Assembly: GCA_964370195.1 (NCBI GenBank)
Contig: CAYJIH010000012.1
Location: 1 to 41,361, forward strand
Reading direction: 5' to 3'
From: JAAYCI01 sp964370195
GTDB lineage: Bacteria > Bacillota > Clostridia > Oscillospirales > Ruminococcaceae
Length of the DNA stretch: 41,361 nt
Under the pieces are notes generated by a model. The model ran no database searches. It saw only the letters and a program-made list of their open reading frames with translations, and was not told the origin of the DNA. Positions 16,842 through 24,504 of this stretch are shown here, in pieces; the first letter of the stretch is position 1, and every line of letters starts with the position of its first letter. Made by a program: the position numbers and the translations under genes.

Positions 16842-17210
16842 TTATGTTTCATCCTCAAAACAAAATTTTTCCTCTAGCAATTTCTGCGCATAGTTAGAAA
16901 CATCCTCGTACATATCCTCAAAAGCGGTTAACACCTGCTTGCCACGCTCTGTTAAGTGGCTATGCCCACGCTGGCTGCCACCCTTTTCCGAAATCACCAC
17001 AGAAAAGCCCAATTCTTCCTCCATAATCCGTATCATTCGCATCGCTTTTGTATACGACATCCCCATCGCCTCGGTAGCCCGTTTAATGGAGGAAAATTTT
17101 TCGATATTTTGTAGCAATTCCATTGGTCCTACAGAAAAAAAGGCACGTTCATTGCCAATTTTCAATCTCGTCACGATCCACACACCGCTCACCTCATGTT
17201 CCCACACCAT
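16842..17210 (-). CDS. ModE-like winged helix-turn-helix regulator
   Basis: This small protein (113-122 aa) consists of a ModE N-terminal-type, LysR-like winged helix: VGPMELLQNIEKFSSIKRATEAMGMSYTKAMRMI, then a wing ending SHLTERGKQVL. It lacks the molybdate-binding MOP domain of full ModE, so it resembles the DNA-binding-only proteins found near molybdenum or tungsten genes. The start is uncertain. The first ATG (17210) lacks a binding site, whereas the GTG at 17183 has GAGGTG 6 nt upstream. It is divergent from the ABC ATPase gene. No molybdate transporter is adjacent; the only molybdoenzyme-like gene here is 19 kb away. The target is unknown. Confidence 0.82.
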   Translation of the reverse strand: MVWEHEVSGVWIVTRLKIGNERAFFSVGPMELLQNIEKFSSIKRATEAMGMSYTKAMRMIRIMEEELGFSVVISEKGGSQRGHSHLTERGKQVLTAFEDMYEDVSNYAQKLLEEKFCFEDET

Positions 17211-17246
17211 TGATGTGTCTCATACGCTCTCGCTTCGCGTTTCATC

Positions 17247-17276
17247 TTGCGTGCATTCACTTTTTCGTGCTATACT
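17247..17276 (+). promoter_or_regulatory. Promoter of the lone ABC ATPase gene
   Basis: TTGCGT (17247-17252), 18-nt spacer and TATACT (17271-17276), about 33 nt before the start codon. Confidence 0.55.
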
Positions 17277-17308
17277 GATGATTATAAAAAACAACTGGGA
17301 GGAAGTTT

Positions 17309-18013
17309 ATGTCGCATTTTGTCGAGTTTCAAAACGTGTCTAAAATTTACAAAACCGGCGAAGTGGAAACCCCTGCCTTATCACAAGCTGGCTTCCATGT
17401 AGATTCCGGCGAATTTTGCGTTGTGGTGGGGCCTTCCGGCGCCGGAAAAACCACCATTTTAAACATCCTTGGTGGTATGGATTCGCCCACAAGTGGCTCT
17501 GTTTTAATCGATGATACTTGCATTTCAGATTACAATGCAAAACAGCTTACAGAATATCGTCGGTTTGATGTGGGGTTTGTGTTTCAATTTTACAATCTTG
17601 TGCAAAATTTAACTGCACATGAAAATGTTGAGCTGGCCAGTGACATCAGCCGCAACCCTTTAGATGTAACACAGGTGCTAACAGATGTGGGGTTGGCGCA
17701 TCGCATGGACAATTTCCCGGCACAGCTTTCCGGCGGGGAGCAGCAACGTGTTGCCATTGCACGTGCACTGGCAAAAAACCCGAAATTGCTGTTGTGCGAC
17801 GAGCCAACCGGTGCACTTGACGATAATACCGGCATACAAATTTTATCGTTATTACACAAAACCAGCAGAAAAACAGGCACAACTGTGATTGTTATCACAC
17901 ATAACAGCACCATTACAAAAATGGCCGATCGCATTATAAAAGTAAAAAACGGAAAAGTTAGCGAAATCATCACACAAGAAAACCCGTTGGCAGCAGAGGA
18001 CATTGAGTGGTAA
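17309..18013 (+). CDS. ABC transporter ATP-binding protein (MacB/LolD/FtsE-type), without permease
   Basis: This is a cytoplasmic ATPase subunit of the type that partners FtsX-like permeases in lipoprotein, peptide or antibiotic-resistance exporters. Walker A is GPSGAGKTTILN, the signature LSGGEQQRVAIARAL, Walker B LLLCDEPTGALD, and the switch histidine lies in VIVITHN. Length is 234 aa. GGGAGG lies 6 nt before the ATG. The C-terminus ends AAEDIEW, similar to ATPases I know to be followed by a large FtsX-domain permease, but here the next gene is convergent and unrelated. The permease is therefore missing from the locus. Function is uncertain beyond the family. Confidence 0.9.
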   Translation: MSHFVEFQNVSKIYKTGEVETPALSQAGFHVDSGEFCVVVGPSGAGKTTILNILGGMDSPTSGSVLIDDTCISDYNAKQLTEYRRFDVGFVFQFYNLVQNLTAHENVELASDISRNPLDVTQVLTDVGLAHRMDNFPAQLSGGEQQRVAIARALAKNPKLLLCDEPTGALDDNTGIQILSLLHKTSRKTGTTVIVITHNSTITKMADRIIKVKNGKVSEIITQENPLAAEDIEW

Positions 18014-18037
18014 CATCTTTACGCTTTAAAACACACT

Positions 18038-18337
18038 CTAAAACAATTCATCAATGGGGCTATACACGCGTACAACCCCTTCTTTTTCGCATAAAGCCAA
18101 CAATTTTGGAAGATACATTTTAAAATGCGGCGAATTGTTGTGTGCTTCAATCGCCTCAAGGTCTTTCCACTCTTCAAGCATGGTGATGACCCCCGCATCT
18201 GACACATCTTCATAAGCCATATAATGAATACACCCGGGCTCTTTACGAGATTCTTTTGCCAACAAACCCATAATTCGAAGATACTCGGCCCTGTTTTCTG
18301 CGGATACATAGTTTACGGCTACAATACGTTTCATCAT
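18038..18337 (-). CDS. Antibiotic biosynthesis monooxygenase (ABM) domain protein
   Basis: This is a 98-99 aa single-domain protein of the dimeric alpha/beta-barrel ABM family (YgiN-like). Members are quinol monooxygenases, haem-degrading enzymes or proteins of unknown role. Typical features are the opening IVAVNYV, EPGCIHYMAYED and the EEWKDLEAIEAHNNSPHF segment with the conserved His. AAGGAG lies 5 nt before the first ATG and 8 nt before the adjacent second one, so the start is 18337 or 18334. It is the last gene of a minus-strand run after ybaK. The reaction cannot be told from sequence. Confidence 0.85.
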   Translation of the reverse strand: MMKRIVAVNYVSAENRAEYLRIMGLLAKESRKEPGCIHYMAYEDVSDAGVITMLEEWKDLEAIEAHNNSPHFKMYLPKLLALCEKEGVVRVYSPIDELF

Positions 18338-18349
18338 GTGTTCTCCTTT

Positions 18350-18853
18350 TTATTTATATTCTTTACATACATCTGCCACATCTAAAGAAAGCATGTTTTG
18401 CAAATCTCGTGGGTTCATTTCTATTTGTTGGCCACGTTTTCCTGCACTAAAGTAAATGGTATCGAATGTAAGGGCGCTTTCCTGCAAAACTGTGGGAAAG
18501 TGTTTTTTCATCCCAATGGGCGAGCACCCACCATGTACATACCCCGTCAGTGGCAGCAAATTTCGCTCTGGCAACATCATAATTGATTTTTCACCAACAG
18601 CCAATGCCGCCTTTTTTAAATCCAGTTCATTTTGTGCGGGTATTATAAAAACATAATACCCGTTTTGCTTGCCTTGAGTTACCAATGTTTTAAACAATCG
18701 TGCGCCTTGCACCCCTAAAAGAGCCGCAACTTGCATTCCGGAAGTTGCTGTATCTGTTTGAACACGGTGTGTTTGATACACAAAACCTGCCGCATCCAGT
18801 AACCTCATTGCATTCGTTTTATCTTGCACAATCCCTGCTTTGTTTTTGCCCAT
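18350..18853 (-). CDS. ybaK: Cys-tRNA(Pro) deacylase, YbaK/EbsC family
   Basis: This is a trans-editing enzyme that hydrolyses mischarged Cys-tRNA(Pro) in the cytoplasm. The 167-aa protein has the single YbaK/ProX fold. Diagnostic segments are the conserved lysine in ARLFKTLVTQG and the TGYVHGGCSPIGMKK active-site loop, with FDTIYFSAGKRGQQIEM near the end. It lies 12 nt upstream of the ABM gene and 84 nt downstream of the TfoX-N gene, and probably shares their transcript. Confidence 0.94.
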   Translation of the reverse strand: MGKNKAGIVQDKTNAMRLLDAAGFVYQTHRVQTDTATSGMQVAALLGVQGARLFKTLVTQGKQNGYYVFIIPAQNELDLKKAALAVGEKSIMMLPERNLLPLTGYVHGGCSPIGMKKHFPTVLQESALTFDTIYFSAGKRGQQIEMNPRDLQNMLSLDVADVCKEYK

Positions 18854-18937
18854 TCTATATCACCGCTTACCATGTTATCATCGGCATATTCCTATATTAT
18901 GCTTTGAGGTATTTTCATCAAACCGATGCCCCCCCGT

Positions 18938-19261
18938 CTACTTACTTTTCTTTTTTCTTGGTTTCGGCACCGGCACCACAACTTCTAAAGCAAGCGCTAC
19001 ATTCTGTGCAAGAACACTGTCTTCAATGTCTAAAATATAATGTTCTTTCGCATTATGATAGGGAACGCCCATTTCTGCCTCAGATAGCAAAGAAGCAACT
19101 GCCTCCAGTTTTTTTACGTACACTGTGGAGTTACATACCAAAAAAATTGGTTTATCATTCAAATAAACCATGTACTCCCCAAACATTTTTTTATAACGCA
19201 CTGTGCCTATCCCACAAAGTTGTTCACACACAAAATCAATGTACCCTTGTGAAGTTGCCAC
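18938..19261 (-). CDS. TfoX N-terminal domain protein
   Basis: This is a 107-aa protein consisting only of the TfoX N-terminal domain, recognised by VRYKKMFGEYMVYLNDKPI and the following hydrophobic segment. The C-terminus is a short lysine-rich tail (PKPRKKKSK). Full TfoX regulates competence in gammaproteobacteria. Stand-alone N-domains are common in Clostridia and have no assigned role. The start is a GTG with a purine-rich upstream region (AAGGGAAGCGAG). It begins a minus-strand run toward ybaK. Confidence 0.88.
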   Translation of the reverse strand: MATSQGYIDFVCEQLCGIGTVRYKKMFGEYMVYLNDKPIFLVCNSTVYVKKLEAVASLLSEAEMGVPYHNAKEHYILDIEDSVLAQNVALALEVVVPVPKPRKKKSK

Positions 19262-19374
19262 GCTCTCGCTTCCCTTCCATTGACATTTTTTTATCTATTT
19301 TAGCCCAAAAACATCTTGCCAGCCGAATAAAGCGATTCCATCTATCAAAAGGCTTTCTACGTATAATTTCTATT

Positions 19375-19383
19375 ATTATACCA
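19375..19383 (-). promoter_or_regulatory. Extended -10 promoter for the TfoX-N/ybaK run
   Basis: Minus-strand TGGTATAAT, an extended -10 element (TGnTATAAT) without a good -35 box. The leader would be about 105 nt. Confidence 0.4.
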
Positions 19384-19431
19384 TAAAAAACAGCAATATC
19401 GAGCCTCTTTTTTAGATACTGTCTATACAAG

Positions 19432-19461
19432 TTGCATTTCTCTTCATTCTTCGCTTATAAT
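19432..19461 (+). promoter_or_regulatory. Promoter of the DUF6935-type gene
   Basis: TTGCAT (19432-19437), 18-nt spacer and TATAAT (19456-19461), about 48 nt upstream of the inferred TTG start. Confidence 0.65.
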
Positions 19462-19515
19462 TGAATAAAACAGATGATATGCCATTTTATCAAACAAGAA
19501 AGATAGGTGATTCTA

Positions 19516-20115
19516 TTGGGATTTCTTGACCATTTAAAAAATACAGTTGATACCTGCGCTTCCTCTACGGCAGAGCATTCGGCCACAACCTCTGCAAATG
19601 ACGGCCTAGTAAATGCAGAATGTGTCCGCGTTTCCGTTTGTATGCCAGCGGACCTTACAACGTTTAAAACAATGGATGGAGCCGACTTTAAGAACCCATA
19701 TAAGGTGGCGGCACTTACGGTGGTGGCGCTTTGCTTGTATCCTGTCAACGCACCTTTGTCCATTGAACTGTTGAATTATTTAAAAGGCCCCAAACCTTTG
19801 TCTGCCTATGAAGTTCAATTCTTGAAAGACCGTTTTCGTGGAAAAGATTATCTTGCCGCCTCTTATCTTGACGGTGCCACACCGGAAAATAATTATGAAC
19901 CAAAAGAACCTTATGCTGTGCATGTTTACAAAACAAGCCACAGCGAAGATTTGTTACAAGAAGGCTATTTACAGCTGTTTTTAAAATCTGGTGGCGCAGA
20001 TAGTGCGCGCGGTGTTAAGTTGCGCAAAAAAGAATCCACCGGCGAATGGTTTTTATGGGAATATTTATTGCTACCAGACATACGAAAACCGATTTGTGCC
20101 GACCCTTGGGCATAA
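19516..20115 (+). CDS. DUF6935-type conserved protein
   Basis: This 199-aa soluble protein has no known function; I match it from memory to a clostridial family now called DUF6935. Recognisable segments are NPYKVAALTVVALCLYP, LNYLKGPKPLSAYEVQFL, DRFRGKDYLAASYLDGATPENNY, LFLKSGGADSARGVKLRKK and the ending LLPDIRKPICADPWA. The first 35 residues are Ser/Thr/Ala-rich and may be disordered. I choose the TTG at 19516 because AGGTG lies 6 nt upstream and MGFLDHLKN is a natural start; the GTG at 19507 is part of that binding site. It is monocistronic with its own promoter and terminator. Confidence 0.78.
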   Translation: MGFLDHLKNTVDTCASSTAEHSATTSANDGLVNAECVRVSVCMPADLTTFKTMDGADFKNPYKVAALTVVALCLYPVNAPLSIELLNYLKGPKPLSAYEVQFLKDRFRGKDYLAASYLDGATPENNYEPKEPYAVHVYKTSHSEDLLQEGYLQLFLKSGGADSARGVKLRKKESTGEWFLWEYLLLPDIRKPICADPWA

Positions 20116-20241
20116 ACCATTTTCCTTTTAGGACCTGGTTTTTTTATTTTGGCATGGATATAAATAAAAAATACAAACATACAAATATTACATAACACAC
20201 GTTTGCACCACAACATAAAAAACGGCGGCCCACATGCTGCT

Positions 20242-20285
20242 AAAAAGCCAACGAGGAGATCCCTTTTCTCTCGTTGGCTTTTTTT
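20242..20285. terminator. Bidirectional terminator
   Basis: A 14-bp stem (20242-20255 with 20270-20283, core GCCAACGAG) with a T-run on each strand. It lies between the convergent DUF6935 and nucleoside hydrolase genes. Confidence 0.9.
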
Positions 20286-20299
20286 ATTTATAAACCAAT

Positions 20300-21226
20300 T
20301 TATATTGCTGCCAAAACTTCAGCAAGCATATGTTTGTATGGTTCTTCTCGCAGGCCAAGCCCCACTGTAACATTGGCGCTCTTTTGGCTTACACCCTCAA
20401 TATCACATATGGTTTGCCCGAAATGTTCGCCTTCTTGTGTGCATACATCCACAGAGCAATGTTTCCATTTGGCAATTTGTGGGTTTGTAGCACAAAATAC
20501 AGCAATCAAATCATGTGGGAATGCCAAATCTCCCAGACCAAAACCACGGCTTGAACTGCGCATGTCTGAAAAAGCGTGGCGAATGTGACGGCCAATCGTG
20601 GTGTTTGTTGTAATGTGGTTGCACTCTGTTTCACAAAGCCCGTGTTCCATTGTTACATCAAGGCCCACCATTGTAAGCGGTATGCCACTTTTTAGTACAA
20701 TCTCGGCTGCATGTGGGTCCGCATAGATGTTAAATTCAGCATGTTGTGTGATGTTTCCCAGTGCGTGCCCGCCGCCCATAAATACAATTTCTTTAAGTAA
20801 ATGGCAAAGCTGTGGGAACGCCAGCAGGGCAATAGCCACATTTGTAAGTGGCCCAACAGCGATGAGCGTAAGTTCGCCGGCATACTTCTTCGCGCAATCA
20901 TAAAGGAATTTGGCCGCCGGTGTTTCCACTGGTTGCACAGATGGTTTTGGCAAAACAATTGTGCCAAGCCCCGTTTCCCCGTGCACATCTTCTGCATAAA
21001 CCGGTGCACACAAAAGGGGTTGTTTTGCTCCTTTGGCAAACTGAATTTCTGTTTTTTGAGAGAGTTCTAATATTTTTCCTATATTCTCGGTGGTGTTTTC
21101 CAGCGAAACATTACCTGCCACACTACACAGTCCCACCACATCAAATTCCGGCATCGACAACGCTGCTGTAATCGCCACAAAATCATCAATACCGGGGTCA
21201 CTATCAATAAAAACTTTACGGTTCAT
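20300..21226 (-). CDS. Inosine/uridine-preferring nucleoside hydrolase
   Basis: This enzyme hydrolyses the N-glycosidic bond of ribonucleosides to base and ribose. The N-terminal metal and ribose site DSDPGIDDFVAI is the hallmark of the IU-NH family. Also visible are VAGNVSLENTTENI, the TLIAVGPLTNVAIAL segment, FMGGGHALGNITQHAEFNIYADPHAA, and the C-terminal active-site Asp/His region at GDLAFPHDLIAVF. The protein is 308 aa. The ATG at 21226 has AGGAGG 10 nt upstream; the longer upstream frame is leader. It is divergent from ribokinase, whose substrate it produces. Purine versus pyrimidine preference cannot be fixed from sequence. Confidence 0.92.
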   Translation of the reverse strand: MNRKVFIDSDPGIDDFVAITAALSMPEFDVVGLCSVAGNVSLENTTENIGKILELSQKTEIQFAKGAKQPLLCAPVYAEDVHGETGLGTIVLPKPSVQPVETPAAKFLYDCAKKYAGELTLIAVGPLTNVAIALLAFPQLCHLLKEIVFMGGGHALGNITQHAEFNIYADPHAAEIVLKSGIPLTMVGLDVTMEHGLCETECNHITTNTTIGRHIRHAFSDMRSSSRGFGLGDLAFPHDLIAVFCATNPQIAKWKHCSVDVCTQEGEHFGQTICDIEGVSQKSANVTVGLGLREEPYKHMLAEVLAAI

Positions 21227-21463
21227 ATCGTTATGGCCTCCTATTTTCGTCTTCTTTGTGCGCCTAGCAAATTTAAAAAAGTTTGATGCACCAAAGCAGG
21301 ACAGCCTGATTTTTGCTTTTGCCACATTTGCCAAATTGTCCTTATTCAATTGCGAATCACCCAATACATACAAAAACCAGCCTTTTCGTATGCACCATTT
21401 TATGAAACACACTGTTGGTGAACCATTTGTCTATAACCTCTGCCCCGTTCTTTTTAGAGCAGA

Positions 21464-21492
21464 ATCATAGCACACTTTCTATAGAAAAGCAA
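21464..21492 (-). promoter_or_regulatory. Promoter of the nucleoside hydrolase gene (long leader)
   Basis: Minus-strand TTGCTT (21487-21492), 17-nt spacer and TATGAT (21464-21469). The leader to the ATG would be about 230 nt. I see no known riboswitch in it. Confidence 0.5.
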
Positions 21493-21583
21493 ACAGATCC
21501 CACCGTGTTGAGATCTACATTAGCGATACTAAAAATTCATATAAAAAGAAAAATCAAATGATTTATTTGTATTTATAAACAGG

Positions 21584-21612
21584 TTGATTTTGTTTGTCTA
21601 TTTTTTTACAAT
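21584..21612 (+). promoter_or_regulatory. Promoter of rbsK
   Basis: TTGATT (21584-21589), 17-nt spacer and TACAAT (21607-21612), about 55 nt before the rbsK start. It faces away from the nucleoside hydrolase promoter. No other gene is seen in 21227-21667. Confidence 0.65.
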
Positions 21613-21667
21613 AAAAGTAGCCTTAACAGATGTGCACTGCACTTTATTTGCAAAATAGGAGAGAAAT

Positions 21668-22564
21668 ATGCGTATACTCAACTTTGGCTCTTTAAATTTC
21701 GATTACGTTTATACTGTGCATCATTTTGTAATGCCAGGCGAAACACAGCGTGCCACAAGTTTTCAACAATTTTTAGGTGGAAAAGGGCATAACCAAAGCA
21801 TTGCACTTGCCAAGGCCGGCGCCTGTGTTTGGCATGCCGGCCTACTTGGGCAAGATGGTGAACCTTTGCGCGAAAACCTTTCTACAAACGGTGTTGATGT
21901 ATCCTATGTGCACCTTTCAAACAATGCCACAGGCCATGCACTGATTCAGGTAGACGATGCAGGGCAAAATGCCATCATTGTGTATCCGGGCGCGAACGGT
22001 GCCATTGAAGAACCATTTATTCTTAAGGTTCTTTCAAATTTTTCACACGGTGATCTTTTGCTGTTACAAAACGAAATATCCAATGCTTCTTTTATCATTC
22101 AACAAGCAAAAAAGCAAGGGTTACGCCTTGCTTTAAATCCATCTCCCATCACACACGATATCGGTGCTTGGCCACTTCATTTAATAGACTTATTTTTGTT
22201 GAACGAAGTGGAAGGCGCTGCCCTTTGTGGTCAATCAAATTCAAACGATATGATTTTGGACTTGCAGCAAAAATTTCCAAAAGCCGAAATTTTATTGACC
22301 CTTGGAGAAAAAGGGGCTGTTTTTTGTAAAAATGGCAAATCATTTTCACAGCCTGCTTTTCAAACAACTGTGGTAGACACCACAGCGGCAGGCGACACAT
22401 TTACAGGCTATTTTCTTGCAGGATACAGCCAAAACGACCCAATAGAAGACATACTGCGCACCGCTTCCATGGCAGCGTCCCTTGCCGTTTCACGCAAAGG
22501 GGCCGCCGCATCCATCCCAACGCCAGACGAAGTACAGCATTGCCTTGCAAAAATAGAATCATAA
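21668..22564 (+). CDS. rbsK: Ribokinase (PfkB family)
   Basis: This is a cytoplasmic sugar kinase, most likely phosphorylating ribose to ribose 5-phosphate. The 298-aa protein shows the PfkB signature 1 (GGKGHNQSIALAKAG) near residue 38. The C-terminal ATP and catalytic motif is VVDTTAAGDTFTGYF, with the catalytic Asp in AAGD. NPSPI and LLNEVEGAAL are further ribokinase segments. AGGAGA lies 5 nt before the ATG. The divergent nucleoside hydrolase would supply free ribose. Other PfkB sugars such as deoxyribose remain possible. Confidence 0.9.
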   Translation: MRILNFGSLNFDYVYTVHHFVMPGETQRATSFQQFLGGKGHNQSIALAKAGACVWHAGLLGQDGEPLRENLSTNGVDVSYVHLSNNATGHALIQVDDAGQNAIIVYPGANGAIEEPFILKVLSNFSHGDLLLLQNEISNASFIIQQAKKQGLRLALNPSPITHDIGAWPLHLIDLFLLNEVEGAALCGQSNSNDMILDLQQKFPKAEILLTLGEKGAVFCKNGKSFSQPAFQTTVVDTTAAGDTFTGYFLAGYSQNDPIEDILRTASMAASLAVSRKGAAASIPTPDEVQHCLAKIES

Positions 22565-22615
22565 ACATAGGCACGTTTAAGCATTACAAAGCACAAATCA
22601 CAAATTATAAAAAGT

Positions 22616-22639
22616 ATTGGCTGTATCTTCCAATTTTTA
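22616..22639 (+). terminator. Weak terminator after rbsK
   Basis: A 5-bp stem (ATTGG/CCAAT) with a 9-nt loop followed by TTTTTATT. It overlaps the end of the convergent cyclase gene. The short stem makes this tentative. Confidence 0.35.
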
Positions 22640-24220
22640 TTCATTTTCAAAAAATGCAAACCCATTTTTTTGATTGTTTTTACAAACATACATGGCCATA
22701 TCCGCCTCTTGATACAACTCTTTAAATCCCTTTAAAGTACCATTTTGAATGGAAATACCAATACTGCAAGAAATTTTCACAGAAACACCATCTTGAAAAT
22801 ATTCTTTTTGCACTCTTCTTCGTACAATTTCTGCTCGCTTTGCAATTTCAGAAATACTGGTGCAGTTTTTGGCAAACACCATAAATTCGTCACCACCCAC
22901 ACGGCCTACAATGTCATCGCTGCGGAAACTTCCCAAAATACTTTCTCCCACTTCTTTAAGCACATAATCGCCGTATGCATGGCCGAATGTATCGTTAATT
23001 GCTTTAAAATTATCAAGGTCTATCATCAAAAGCGCGCCTTGCAATCCTTTCGAAAAACTCAGTTCTATATAGTGTTCCGTTGCTTTTTTGTTCAACATTC
23101 CGGTCATCAAATCGCGTTCTGCCTCAAATTGTAAGGCTTGTTCTTTTTCCATTGTTTCGTGAATATCATCCGTCACATTCATAACGGCAATGATATTCCC
23201 TGTTTTCTCATCCTTTTTCATAGAAGTAACAGTACGCACCCAGCGCAGCTCGCCATGCATATGGATGCGACCCTTGTAAGTCAGTTCCGTCTCTCCCCGG
23301 TTATATGCCTCGATAAATGCAGTGGTTGATTCATTATTTAATGCATCCTCCAATTCTTCCGGGGGCATTCTTTCAAACAAAAATGTTGTTATAAATTGTG
23401 TGTATGATGTTTTTAAAATCGGTTCATCTTTTCCGTATCGAAGCATACGCAAAATCCTGTCTTGCGTGCAGTTGATTTCTAGCAATGCCAATGAGCGACT
23501 TGTTATAACATGTTTATAAATAGAATCTTTCTCCAGCATCTCTTTACGCATTCGGATATGGTCCATCACGGCCAATGTAACCACACCTACGTATGTTGCC
23601 AAAAGCCAAACAATGGCTGCTATTAATTGGTGAATAGGCAACCATTCATAAGTGATTTCGTGGATATATACATTTCCATTGGCAATCATATATATATTTG
23701 CCAGCACCGCAATGGCAATATATAGATACAGATATTCGGTTTGCTTTCCCAGTGCACATAAATACTTTTTCGGAGCCAATTGGCTAATAACCATAGTAAG
23801 TATGGTGCACGAAATGGTTGTTAATATGAGTACAAACCAAAAATAGGTTTGATTTGACGATAATTCGTAAATACTGTACCCCGTAGCCATCGACAATACG
23901 GACGAAAGAATGGCACGCATTACCATAATATGGATATTAAACGACAAAGCGCACGCCAAGCGTGAGGCAAAACCATGTTCACGATAAAACAGCATAACTG
24001 TGATGATGTACACCACAAGCATGATACAGTACCCTAGTGCCGACATGCTACCAAACAGCACAAGCATAATTGTGCCCACAATGCCGCTTGTGAAACTAAA
24101 GGCAATGCGTTTGCGTTTTTTGCTGTGCACGCCAAAAATCTTTTCCACCAAATTTAGATAGAAAAGATTATTAATAAAAAATAAAATATTAAAAATGAGA
24201 ATTAAGGCTTCCACTGCCAT
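22637..24220 (-). CDS. Membrane diguanylate cyclase (multi-TM, PAS-like, GGDEF)
   Basis: This is a probable c-di-GMP synthase of 527 aa. The first 215 or so residues carry about six hydrophobic segments, likely a sensory membrane domain. A PAS-like region follows (about 240-355, with ELRWVRTVTSMKKDEKTG and an IIAVMNVTDDI end). The GGDEF domain occupies about the last 165 residues. It has MIDLDNFKAINDTFGHAYGD, with the metal-binding Asp and substrate Asn, and an intact VGGDEF. RSDD lies five residues before GGDEF and matches the RxxD inhibitory I-site, so product inhibition is likely. The ATG at 24220 is preferred over the TTG before it. The promoter carries a 12-bp perfect palindrome near the transcription start. 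The sensed signal is unknown. Confidence 0.92.
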   Translation of the reverse strand: MAVEALILIFNILFFINNLFYLNLVEKIFGVHSKKRKRIAFSFTSGIVGTIMLVLFGSMSALGYCIMLVVYIITVMLFYREHGFASRLACALSFNIHIMVMRAILSSVLSMATGYSIYELSSNQTYFWFVLILTTISCTILTMVISQLAPKKYLCALGKQTEYLYLYIAIAVLANIYMIANGNVYIHEITYEWLPIHQLIAAIVWLLATYVGVVTLAVMDHIRMRKEMLEKDSIYKHVITSRSLALLEINCTQDRILRMLRYGKDEPILKTSYTQFITTFLFERMPPEELEDALNNESTTAFIEAYNRGETELTYKGRIHMHGELRWVRTVTSMKKDEKTGNIIAVMNVTDDIHETMEKEQALQFEAERDLMTGMLNKKATEHYIELSFSKGLQGALLMIDLDNFKAINDTFGHAYGDYVLKEVGESILGSFRSDDIVGRVGGDEFMVFAKNCTSISEIAKRAEIVRRRVQKEYFQDGVSVKISCSIGISIQNGTLKGFKELYQEADMAMYVCKNNQKNGFAFFENE

Positions 24221-24268
24221 CAATATACAACACCTTTGTGTTTTAATAAGGAATAAACACCATTAACT

Positions 24269-24280
24269 AGGAATATTCCT
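24269..24280. promoter_or_regulatory. Perfect palindrome AGGAATATTCCT, candidate operator
   Basis: A 12-bp perfect palindrome lies about 10 nt downstream of the cyclase -10 box, near the inferred transcription start. A repressor bound here would block initiation. Confidence 0.4.
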
Positions 24281-24289
24281 TTTCTCATT

Positions 24290-24319
24290 ATTATATCAAG
24301 TTATTTCTATATCCGTCAA
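24290..24319 (-). promoter_or_regulatory. Promoter of the diguanylate cyclase gene
   Basis: Minus-strand TTGACG (24314-24319), 18-nt spacer and TATAAT (24290-24295), about 70 nt upstream of the start. The rest of 24320-24504 is AT-rich, with no gene seen. Confidence 0.75.
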
Positions 24320-24504
24320 AATTGTGTGTATAAAAAAACATATCTGCACGTATTTTGGATTTCCTTACAAAAATCGCCCTATTTTCCCCTATTATTCCGC
24401 CAATGTATATTCCGCTTTTTCATAAAAATATAATTTATGCCTATTTTAGGGTCATTTTTATCTGCAAAAATCTTCTATATTTGACCACATTTTTCATCTC
24501 TTCT

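Noticed and set aside
18700..19386. 228-codon plus-strand open frame
   Set aside because: It runs antisense through ybaK and the TfoX-N gene and has no binding site or recognisable domain.
21226..21460. Purine riboswitch upstream of the nucleoside hydrolase
   Set aside because: The conserved loop and junction sequences of the purine aptamer are not found.
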